Source: Cyclina sinensis
Lineage: Eukaryota; Mollusca; Bivalvia; Venerida; Veneridae
Assembly (NCBI GenBank): GCA_012932295.1
Contig: JAAONU010000009.1
Span: forward strand, 12,255,796 to 12,319,795
Direction: 5' to 3'
DNA length: 64,000 nucleotides
The translations under genes were made by a program, and so were the position numbers. Positions 1-9,371 of this stretch are shown here, one piece after another. The first letter of the stretch is position 1; each line of letters opens with the position of its first letter. The notes below the pieces were generated by a model, which did no database searches, was not told where the DNA came from, and worked only from the letters and a program-made list of their open reading frames with translations.

Positions 1-49
1 GGTTTCCGGACAATAACTCATGAATGGCTTGACAGATTTAAACAATTTT

Positions 50-540
50 TGTGTCGCCCTTTCGAAGAAACGGCGATACATAGGGATTGCTTTGTCCGTC
101 TGTCTGTCACGAAAACTGAACGTTGGCTATAACTTTGCCATTTCTAAACGTTATCTTATGAAACTTTCAAATTGTATTGCTTATGACAACAGGGTCAGAA
201 TGGTGTCAAAATCTTTAGGTCAAAATCACATTTGACAGAGTTATGCCCATTTTTGTACTTGGATTTTGTCATGAAAACTTACCGTTGGCAATAACTTTGC
301 CATTTCTTAACATTTCGTCATCAAACTTTCAAATTATATTGCTTACGACAACAGGGTCATGATGATGCCAAAATCTGTAGGTCAAGGTCACAATTGACAG
401 AGTTATGCCCCTTTTTGTACTTGGATTTTGTCATTAAAACTTAACATTGGCTTTAACTATGCCATTTCTTAATATTTCCTCATCAAACTTTCCAATTGTA
501 ATACTTACAATTGTATCACTTAAGACAACACCATTTCTCA
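50..540 (+). mobile_element. Tandem-unit repeat element, truncated, ~160-bp units
   Basis: It starts with an imperfect hairpin (GTCGCCctttcgaagaaacGGCGATac), followed by a TTGTCCGTCTGTCTGTC tract. Three diverged units of about 160 bp follow; each carries a CGTTGGCwATAACTTTGCC stretch and a 'TTTGACAGAGTTATGCCC' stretch (near 120, 275 and 435). This matches the hairpin + GTCCGTC + tandem-unit plan of the elements at 7.1, 9.4 and 12.4 kb. No clear right end is seen. The small reading frame at 20-235 lies in the repeat and is not a gene. Confidence 0.6.
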
Positions 541-810
541 AGGGCAGATAACCCTTAAATTTATTTTTGCAATTTTATGCTCTTTTTTCAAGTTAAAATT
601 TCTCGGTTAACCTTTTTCTTTATGTCCATGTCTCAAAAACCGCAAAGATATTCCATTCAAACTTGGAATACTTGATCACCAGCAAAACCCCTGTAAAGAT
701 TGTTGGTACCCATGTCACAGTTAGCCCTACTCCCAGGGGTCACTTAATTTTGCTTTTACTTATATATAGGAAAAAAACTTCTTAAGCCTAGAAATAAAAT
801 ATCAACTGAC
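541..810. other. Unassigned AT-rich spacer
   Basis: No reading frame, splice-flanked exon or clear repeat boundary is visible. Phrases such as 'CACCAGCAAAACCCC' and 'GGGGTCACTTAATTTTGC' resemble the long tandem-unit repeats elsewhere in the window, so this may be a decayed repeat. Confidence 0.4.
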
Positions 811-1110
811 ATGAGATGGGTAAGTACCCCCCCCCCCCCATCCCATCTGCATGGGGACCCTTCCCCGCCCCCTTTTTTGTTTACACCCCCGCCCTATATT
901 TTTTTTTTGTTAAAACACAGGTACTTGACTTCCCATCCATTCTCAACAACCCCCTCCCCCACCCACCAGTCACTTCCTCCCCGCCCGGCCAAATTGTTTT
1001 TTTTTAATACATAGGTATTTGACTTCCATCCTCCTCCCCCCGCCCTCCCCCAACCGTCCAATTTTTTTTTTTTAATACACAGGCACTTGACTTCCCATCC
1101 TCCCTCCTCC
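811..1110. repeat. C-rich/T-rich low-complexity tract with a triplicated ~75-bp unit
   Basis: A C run near 828-839 leads into blocks of CCCTCCCC-type sequence alternating with T runs. A unit 'T(7-11)TTAAwACAyAGGyAyTTGACTTCC' occurs three times, near 901, 993 and 1062, so part of the tract is a small tandem repeat. The proline-rich reading frames here are composition artefacts. Confidence 0.7.
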
Positions 1111-1120
1111 CCCTCCCCGA

Positions 1121-1367
1121 CAGGGGCTCGAAACTAGGGGTTCCGAGATTGATCCCCTGCTCCTCCAATAACATTACTAATTTTCTTCGGATGAGACATT
1201 AAACCGACGTCTTATGTACCAGTGCTGTACACTGAGCATGCAAAAGAAACAGGGATATCTCTAGAATGGGGTGCTTTCTGTATCTTGCACTATCCCCCTC
1301 AAAATAAAATAACTAATCCATTCAGGGGGCGTCGGTCATATGGGCAACTGGTACCGACGATAAATAA
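1121..1367 (+). mobile_element. tRNA-derived SINE (degenerate head)
   Basis: A tRNA-like B-box region (GGTTCCGAGATTGATCCC, about 1139-1156) is followed by the motif GGATGAGACATTAAACCGA (about 1200). The end reads 'CAACTGGTACCGACGATAAA' (about 1346). The same motif and end occur in the same order in the minus-strand SINE at 20215-20490, so the two are copies of one family. The A box is not recognisable. The shared central motif suggests one of the conserved SINE central domains of molluscs; which one is not certain. Confidence 0.65.
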
Positions 1368-1776
1368 GCTCAAGAAGAGAGAGAGAAATCATTATTTTGT
1401 CTTATTTTGTTGGCGCTCACATAGTCACGTATGCTACATAAAAACATGTATTGGTATAAAAGAAGATAATGTGACATAGACTTGAGGATACAAATAAAAC
1501 GGTGTTTTGATCTATGATTTTAAATGATATTTTTAAATTACATAGTGTATTTAAAAAAAAGACCATGGCAAAAAAAAAACCCCAAAAAAACGAAAAACGG
1601 ACACATGACATTTTTGTTAGACACTTAAACTTAACGCATTTGCGTTTTGGCGGAAAAATATACATCAAGGCCCATGAGGAGAATGTAACAGTAAACAAAT
1701 GTCTTTGTTTTATTAACTTTATTTACACCTAATGATATAAAAACAGTTATTATTTTTGTAAAACTGTCTTACCACC
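1368..1776. other. AT-rich intergenic stretch, no gene
   Basis: It contains homopolymer A runs and a GA-rich patch. The overlapping reading frames on both strands (1417-1732) are lysine/phenylalanine-rich translations of A/T runs and are not supported as genes. Confidence 0.5.
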
Positions 1777-2339
1777 CAGGAATGGGTACAATTACAATTA
1801 TAATTTAATTTATTATAATTGCAGTATTTCAAATAATTGAAAATAATCATTAATTAAGCTAAAACTCAATTATTTTAATTGTAATAAATTAAAAACATAG
1901 TAAAATGTGACATGTAATTGGCAATTAGATTTAATGAATGTCAATTATTTTTATATTTATCACTGAGAGTTTGATCCAAAATAGACAAAAAAGCTTCCTT
2001 TTCAAATTTAATGATAATCTTTTAAGAGGTGATAATTGATAATACACTTTTCACTGATTACTAAAGGTACATGAATGACACAAAAATGCTTTGTTGATGG
2101 ATTAATGTTTAATAAGAATTTTGTAAAAAATAAAACTTGCCTAAAGTAAAATCTTTTCTGATAATGTTCACAATGTATTCACTCTACAGTTAGCAATGGT
2201 AGAAAGAAATCTCTACATTTCTGACATCTGACTATACAGTTGAGTACATTTAAACAGTTGTGATGAATTCTCCTACACTGAAACATTTTGTTTTACCAAA
2301 AGATACAACAGGAAATTTTAAGGCGTATTAGTCAGTTAA

Positions 2340-2513
2340 TGAAATAAGATAGCCAACATTGTCCAAGCCTGCAATTCAATATCTGGCTGTACCAGTATCG
2401 TCTGCACCAGTAGGGAGACTTTTCACCATAGCTGGCAAAGTTTTTTGTCCTGGTCGCTGTAATATGTGAGTGACAAAAACTTTTGAAGCTCTCATGTTTT
2501 TAAATGTAACAAG
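2340..2513 (+). pseudogene. hAT transposase C-terminal dimerisation domain, broken
   Basis: Translating from 2368 gives PAIQYLAVPVSSAPVGRLFT, then IAGKVFCPGRCNM, a stop, and VTKTFEALMFLN. This is the classic hAT C-terminal signature (LA..Y.xIPaSSApvERlFSxAG, then R..LSDKxFEaLmFLr). The stop falls where the family has an LSDK-type motif, and a small insertion plus a compensating change seem to have broken the frame there. Only this last ~50-residue block is recognisable. The N-terminal zinc finger and catalytic region are missing, so the copy cannot encode an active enzyme. It lies inside the inverted repeats of the element at 1777-3299. Confidence 0.85.
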
Positions 2514-2723
2514 GCCTTGTGAACAGTTTTCTGTGAGACTGATGTTTGTAGAGGTCAGACAGCAGATTGATGAGTTTGAATGTTGAAAATAAATGTTCTA
2601 GATACAAGTTTCTTTCTCGTAACTATATGTTTTTGATGTTGATCTAGTATCTTTCTCGTAACTTTATTATTGAAGCAGTTTTATCTGAAAATAATAATTT
2701 TGCTCAAAATAGTTGTAATTTAA

Positions 2724-3193
2724 GGGATATACAGGCAAAAGTTTTATGCTTTCTTTCTATTCCTTCTATGAATATACTGTAAATGTGATTGAAATAAATA
2801 CAATGATCTGTCCCAGTAACAAAGATTTCCTCTTTTTAAATGAAAAACTGGGTGGTTTCCTAACTTGACCCACGGAGGTCTAGATAGAAAATTTAGATTT
2901 CGCGCTAAATTTCGCAGTGAATGATTGGACGGTTGAAGTACCTGTCACGTGATCTACGACAAAAACAACCTAAGAGAAACGATGATTGGTTGTTTTGTCA
3001 CGTGACCTATTTGAAAATAACTTGGTGATTTTGTTCACGTTTTACTTTTTGTTAAAGAACATTCAAATATTTACGTTCAAGCCCGCATTTCACTACATAC
3101 ATACTGGTAATTTAAAGGTCTTCATATTGAACGCGATTTGAGCAAATTATATCAGTTTTAATTTTTTTGGCACTCATTTGCCTGTGTATCCCT
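2724..3193. mobile_element. TTAA-flanked MITE nested in the hAT element
   Basis: TTAA at 2720-2723 precedes GGGATATACAGGCAAAAG. At the other end, CTTTGCCTG-like sequence runs into GTGTATCCCT and then TTAA at 3194-3197. The ~16-bp ends match as inverted repeats with one difference. The inside has no transposase frame. It carries two TCACGTGA palindromes (about 2947 and 2999) flanked by inverted ACAAAAACAACC/GGTTGTTTTGT arms. A TTAA duplication is typical of piggyBac- or Kolobok-mobilised elements; which one cannot be told here. Confidence 0.7.
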
Positions 3194-3299
3194 TTAATTA
3201 ATTACAATATGAAAATTCTTGTAATTGTAATTTAATTGAGAGGTTCTCAATTTAATTGTAATTAATTAATTACTTTTTAAGGTAATGGTACCCATCCTG

Positions 3300-3535
3300 T
3301 TACCTGTTATCCTGTTGCTTTGATTTGTATAAATGAACCTCTAACAACTGTGCCAGTGTTGTTAAATCTTTGTTTTTGTGGTCTACAATGTTGGTCTTTC
3401 AGTTTATTCATATACCAGGTGTCGGTTTGAAGCTGACATTACTCCCATGAAATATTTTTGTTGTAGGAAAAGTCTAAAAATCATCATAGTTTTATGGCAG
3501 GACTTCAGTTGGTATTTCTGTGTACACATACTATG
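3300..3535. other. Unassigned spacer between two elements
   Basis: Nothing gene-like is visible between the hAT right end and the next inverted repeat. Confidence 0.4.
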
Positions 3536-5890
3536 CATTCATTCTTAGATAAAGGGCACAATTTCAAAAAACAAGGTGTGAAAAATCGATAGATAAGAAA
3601 TCCTTGTTTTTCTCCTGATTTTATTTTGACAACATTTAAACAATATAAAACAACATTCAGTGGACCCAAACCAGCTTTACTTTAAAAGATGCAGCTGTTT
3701 AAAAATATACACCCAAAAGGGCGATAAGGTACCTTATATTGCCAATCCTACGAAATTTAAATTTAGTTAATGTATTCATGTATTTAAAGACTACGAGCTC
3801 TAAATCGTTACTTATTCAACAACACGTAAAATCCTTAACTTCGAGTATCACCTTATTATTTTTGGTTTTCTGCAAGAGCAAATTACAGCGAATACACAAA
3901 AAAAACAGTCTTTAAATTTTCATGCTCGTTCTTATTATTATATCTTTATTAAAACTCATTCATTCTACCTGAAAAACGCACTAAATTCGAAAGTTGTTTT
4001 AAAAACAATGAAGTGCTTCATTCTAAAATAAGTTGGCCCATGAAATTTAAAGGACATTGTCACTTTATTTAAACCGAAAACTCATAACGTACCTTACTGG
4101 CCACAACATCTGAAACTATTTAAATGTATTTTTCATTTTTATTACTCATATTCAAGTAAATAGTTTTTTTAATTGAAAAACATATGAAACTTCGGAGTCA
4201 AGAAATTAAATGTTATCCTTTAAATATATATTTTTCTGATATTTTAGCATATTAATTAATTAGTCCTATAACATTTGAATAACTTTAAAAGCTAAACCAA
4301 ATATATCAAAGGAAAAAAAAAACGCTAATAAACGAAATCCATTTTATAGGCAGACAACCGTTAAACAATGCACTTTATTACAGTTTATGAGACGATTTAT
4401 TGGCATAATTTAGTATAAAGGTATCGTAACGTACCTTATGCAGTTTTTCTGTACTCTGTAAATATCTACAGAAACTGCTTCTCAACAGTATAAAAACATA
4501 AAAAAATATTAAATAAAAAAACCCTAAAATATCAAACTGTTACAGCATGCTTACCACCAAAAGTACTTGTAATGACTTACCACTTAATAATCTTACAGCA
4601 AAATGCTAAAGCAGAATAACTATGTGACTTTAACACTATATACATACACTCCAACTAATATTTTTCCATATAAAAACAAGATAACTGTCTGTGTCATTTA
4701 AACCGGTCTGCTGAAGAGTATCTGACGCAAAATATTTACCGAGGAAAAGATTTAATGCGTACAAAAGAAACAGATACACTCAAGGATAGTGTGTGATCTA
4801 TGTAACGTTTCTTATCCTGTTTAAGCGAAAACAACTTGATATACAAAAAAGACATTTTCGACTGCAATTAAAAACCTTTTAACTACATATAAAGCAAATA
4901 AAGATATATAACTATTGAAACAATTAAAACTCTCCAAACGCTTAAAACATTTAAAATAGTACTTAATTTTCCGCAAATATATCTGACTTGAGTTAAAGAA
5001 GTAATCAATTCCACAATTTGCTTTAATCTCCATGCTTCGTAGCCTTAATACAAATTGATTTGAGAGACAAGGCAATGTATGTTTTTCCGTGGTTTTTCTT
5101 TACACAGACTAGAATTTAAACACCTTCGTAAATCGATATAACGTTTCTTTCAAGAAACGTACCTTTGTTAAATATTTTAAATGCTTTTAGTTAAGTGAAA
5201 TATTGAAAAACAAGTGTGAATTTCGAAATATATATAAAAAAGATTAATGAGTTTTCATTCATACCTGTATTTTTTAAAATACTTCACAACAGTTTTTAGA
5301 ATTTTCAAAAATTAGTATAACGTTTCTTATGAAGAAAAAATAAGAAACCCAGATGATGTCACTGGCAAAATTTAGTTTACTAATTTAACTCAGTCTTTTT
5401 TTATTGTGTGAAGTGGTTATTTATTGGAAAGTTAATAGAGTTAACACCGTTTTTTGTAAACACTGATTAGCATTATGTTTTAGTACTTAGTACTTAGTAT
5501 CTTATTCAGTCAGAAAGGACAAAGGAATGATATCAACTGAATTTTTCCGAAGTTGGAATTACAAGAAAAATGCTGCTGAACACAACATTCAAGCCTTCCC
5601 CTGCACAAAAGACATTCTGTTGCATACTCTGAATTCGTAGTTTAAAAAGAGTATGTCTCCAAACATACCTACTGTGCGGTGGGACAGAAAATTTTATCTC
5701 ATTCTGTATCATTCAGGCTTCTGTCTGAACAGAATTTTTTCAAACAGAGTGCAAGTTTTTTCTAATTCTTTTACATACCTACCAACTGTTTGTTTTTGTA
5801 TGTTTAAACAAGCTGTATGCATTTTCTAAGTAGAAGCACTTCGAAGGACAGTCAAAATTCGTAATTGTGCCCTTTATCTAAGAATGAATG
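3536..5890. mobile_element. 2.36-kb segment bounded by 28-bp inverted repeats
   Basis: A 28-bp sequence starting CATTCATTCTTAGATAAAGG at 3536-3563 recurs exactly as its reverse complement at 5863-5890. TATG abuts both outer edges (3532-3535 and 5891-5894), as a 4-bp target duplication would. Homology between the two ends stops after the 28 bp. No transposase can be recognised inside; the 84-residue frame at 4821-5075 (minus) matches nothing I know. Inside is a recurring motif resembling RTAACGTWYCTTA and a 14-bp palindrome ATAAGGTACCTTAT (about 3723). It is most simply a non-autonomous DNA transposon of unknown superfamily. Confidence 0.55.
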
Positions 5891-5969
5891 TATGAAAACA
5901 CTTTGTCCCTGCATATATATAAACTAAACCCAAAAATGTTTTTAGTAGTTTAATGTTGCTCTATAAACA

Positions 5970-6675
5970 GTTTTGTATGCTACTGATTTAGAAGAACCCT
6001 GTTGTTTTGTAGGGTGCGGGGGTCACTTATTGAAAGGTCAAGGTCACAGTGACCTTGAATGTGAAAATGGTTTCGGCACAGTAACTGGAGTACCATTTAA
6101 CCCAGAGCATTCAGACTCTGAAGGTTTGTCTTTACTCAGAAGAAGACCCCTCTAAATTTATGGCTCAGTTAGTCAAAGGTTAAGGTCACAGTGAAATTGA
6201 ATATGAAAACGGTTTACACTCAATAACTTCTATAATAATTGCCATTTGATCCACAACCTTCAGTTTTATATGATAGTTGACCATATTGACCTGTTTTTTT
6301 GGGGGTCACTAAGTGAAACATCAAGGTCACCATGACTTAAACTTTCATAAAATTGATGCCTTTAGAAGTATGTGACCCTTGTTTTATTTGGGATCACTAG
6401 GTCAAAGGTCAAGGTCATTGTGACCTAAAACAATGATAACAGTTTTGCAGAATAAGCTTTAAGTTAGTACTTTTTCAAGTAGACCTTTCAAATGACAGGA
6501 TGATTTGCATCCTTGTCAGCATGGTTCAGGGTATTTTTTGGGTCATTATGTTAAAGGTGAAGGTCAAGGGGACTTGAAAATACACTTTATTTCAGTTCAA
6601 GGTTACCTTAACACTCTTTCACCCTTATCTTCAAGCATCAAGGGATGACTGACCTTGCTTTGAAAGACCCCTAGC
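5970..6675. repeat. Degenerate tandem repeat rich in AAGGTCAAGGTCAC
   Basis: Four to five diverged units of ~110-170 bp each carry 'AAGGTCAAGGTCAC' or a close variant (near 6034, 6175, 6316, 6400 and 6555). At 6038-6058, TCAAGGTCAC and its reverse complement face each other around one central base. The 60-residue frame at 5973-6155 falls inside the repeat and is not a gene. Confidence 0.65.
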
Positions 6676-7120
6676 ACTTTTGAGTTCACCTGAGCAAATG
6701 CACAGGGTGAGTTATTGTGACCACCCTGTGTCCAGCATCAACATTTTAATTCAAGTGACATCTCCTAAACCACAAGGCTATTTTTAATCAAACTTTATAG
6801 AAATGTTCCTTATATTGCCCTTTTCTAAAATTGCTCAAACAATTCTACTCCATTGCTCATAAGGGCTGCAAAAGATAAAAATAGAAAAAATTTAAACAAC
6901 ATCTCCTAAACGGCCAAGTGATGTCCCTCAGAATTTCAAGGAAATGTTCCTTACATAGCCTTCTATTAAAATTGCTGAAATGGTTCTGTTCCAATGAACA
7001 AATTGGCTCCAGAGACAAAAATAGAATTTCATCAATATTCGGCTTCAAATGACATCTCCTCCAAAACCACATGGCCATTTTAAACCAAATTCGACAGAAA
7101 TGTTTCTGATATTGCCTTTT

Positions 7121-8677
7121 TAGCTCACCTGTCACGTAGTGACAGAGTGAGCTTTTGTGATCACCTTTTGTCCGTCCGTCCATCCATCCACAATAAGTTT
7201 GTTAACACTCTAGTGGTCACATTTTTGCCTCAATTGTCATGAATCTTGGTCAGGATGTTTGTCTCATTAATATCTCGGATGAGTTTGAACATGGTTATCA
7301 GGGTTGGAAAACTAGGTCACAGAGCCCAAATATAGAAAAACCTTGTTAACACTCTAGAGGCTACTATTTCAATCCAAATATATATTGGAAATTTGTCAGA
7401 TAGGTTCTATAGATAATTTCTAGATCAGTTTCGAATATGGGTCATCTGGGTTCATAAACTATGTCACAGAGCCGAAAAAGAAAATTTTTTGTTAACACTC
7501 TAGAGGTTACATTTTCAGCCCAAATAATCTGGAAATTTGTCAGAAATGTTAACTTGAAGATTTCTAAGTCAAGTTCAAATATGGGTCATCTGGGATCAAA
7601 AACTAGGTCACAGAGCCCAAATATAGAAAAACCTTGTTAACATTCTAGAGGTAACATTTTCAGTCCAAATAACCTGGAAATTTGTCAGGAAGATTGTTTT
7701 AATCATTTCTAGCCCAGTTTTGAATATAGGTTATCTGGGGTCAAAAACTAGGTCACAGAGCCCGAAAGTAGAAAAACCTTGTTAATGCTCTGGAGGTTAC
7801 ATTTTCAGTCCAAATGTCCTTGAAATTTGTAAGAAAGGTTATTTCAATGATTTCTAGCTCAAATTTGGATATAGGTCATCTTGGTTCAAAATCTAGGTCT
7901 CATGTCCCAAATATGTAAAAACCTTTTTAACACTCCAGAGGTTACATTTTCAAGCCAAATATCCTGGAAATTTGTCAGACAGGTTTTTTTGATGATTTCT
8001 AGCTCAAGTTGGAGTATGGGTCATCTTGGGTCAAAAACTATGTCACAGAGCCCTCATATGGAAAAACCTTGTTAACACTCTAGAGGTAACATTTTAATTC
8101 CAAATAACCTGGAAATTTGTCAGAAAGCTTAATTCTATTGTTTCTAGCTCAAGTTCGAATATGGGTCATCTGGAATCGAAAACTAGGTCACAGAGTCCAA
8201 ATATCAACACTTTGGAGGCTACATTTTCAATCCAAATGTCCTAGAAATTTGTCAGAAAGGTTTTTCTGATGATTTGTGGCTCAAGTTTGCATATCGGTTA
8301 TCTGGGATCAAAAACTAGATCACAGAGCCAAAATATCGAAAATTCTTGTTAACACTCTAGAGGCTACTTTTTCAGTCCAAATATCCTGGAAATTTGTCTG
8401 AGAAATTGTTTCGATAATTTCTAGCTCAAGTTCGAATATAGGAGATCTAGGTTAAAAAACAAGGTCATAGAGCCCAAATAAGGAAAAACCTTGTTCACAC
8501 TCTAGCGGTAACATTTTCAGTACAAATAACCTTGAAATTTGTCAGAGAGATTGTTTCAATAATTTCTAGGTCAAGTTCGAATATGGGTAATCTGGGGTCA
8601 ATTAACCAGGCCCATAGCAACTTTGTTAAAAGCAGTCATACTCAGGTGAGTGATACAGGGCCATCATGGCCTCTTGT
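7121..8677 (+). mobile_element. AGCTCACCTG...CTCTTGT tandem-unit element inserted in the host repeat
   Basis: The left end is a hairpin (AGCTCACctGTCACgtaGTGACagaGTGAGCT, 7122-7153), followed by TTTTGTCCGTCCGTCC. About ten units of ~145 bp follow, each with 'AACACTCTAGAGG', 'GGAAATTTGTCAG' and 'AAAACTAGGTCACAGAGCCC' (unit starts near 7208, 7349, 7498, 7644, 7789, 7932, 8079, 8210, 8356 and 8501). The right end reads CAGGTGAGTGATACAGGG, then CCATCATGG and CCTCTTGT at 8677. Removing the segment restores the host phrase 'GATATTGCC(C)TTTTCTAAA'. There is no coding frame. This fits a non-autonomous Helitron-like element. Confidence 0.75.
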
Positions 8678-9371
8678 TCTAAAATTCCACTCCATTGCAC
8701 ATAAGGGCTGCTAAAAGAAAAAAAATGGACAAAAATTCAAATAGCATCTCCTCAACGGCAAGGAAATTTTCCATCAAATTTCAGGGAAATGTTCCTTACA
8801 TAGCCTTCTAATAAAATTGCTAAAACGGTTCCACTCCATTGAACAGAATGGTCCCCAGAGCTAAAAAAAGGTTTTGGTCAATATTTGGCTTCAAATGACA
8901 TCTCCAAAACTACTAATTCATTTTAAATCAAACTTGGCAGAAATGATCCCGATATTGCCCTTTTCTAAAATTGCTCCAACGGTTTTGCTTTATTGCACAT
9001 AAGGGCTGCAAAAGCTAAAAATAGAAAATAATTCAAACAACATCTCCTAAACAGCAGTGTGATTTGCCACGAAATTTCATGGAAATGTTCCTTACAGAGT
9101 CCTTTATTTAAATTGCTGTAAAAGTTCCGCTGATTTAACAAAATAGCTGTCACTTATGACATCTTTTCTCAAACTGCTATGCCATTTTCTTTTAAACTTG
9201 ACCGAATTTTCCTGATATTGCCCTTTTCTAAAATTGCTCAAACCATTCCACTCAATTACACATAAGGGCTTCAAAATCTTAAAATAGGAAAAATTCAAAA
9301 ACATTTTCATCTAAACGGCAAGGTGATTTTCCACCAAATTCCACAGAAATGTTCCTTACATAGCCCTCTAT

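Larger units (their letters stand above)
1777..3299 (+). mobile_element. hAT-like DNA transposon, decayed, ~1.5 kb
   Basis: The left end CAGGAATGGGTACAATTAC (1777) and the right end GTAATGGTACCCATCCTG (to 3299) form imperfect terminal inverted repeats. Both are followed inward by subterminal AATTACAATTA-type repeats. The flanking 8-mers are TTACCACC (1769-1776) and TTACCTGT (3300-3307), which match at the first 5 of 8 positions, as an old 8-bp hAT target duplication might. A hAT dimerisation-domain relic lies inside in the same orientation. A later TTAA-flanked insertion occupies 2724-3193. The ends are inferred; the internal domain match is strong. Confidence 0.6.

Noticed and set aside
811..1014. 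Proline-rich small proteins
   Set aside because: C-run composition artefact in two frames at once.
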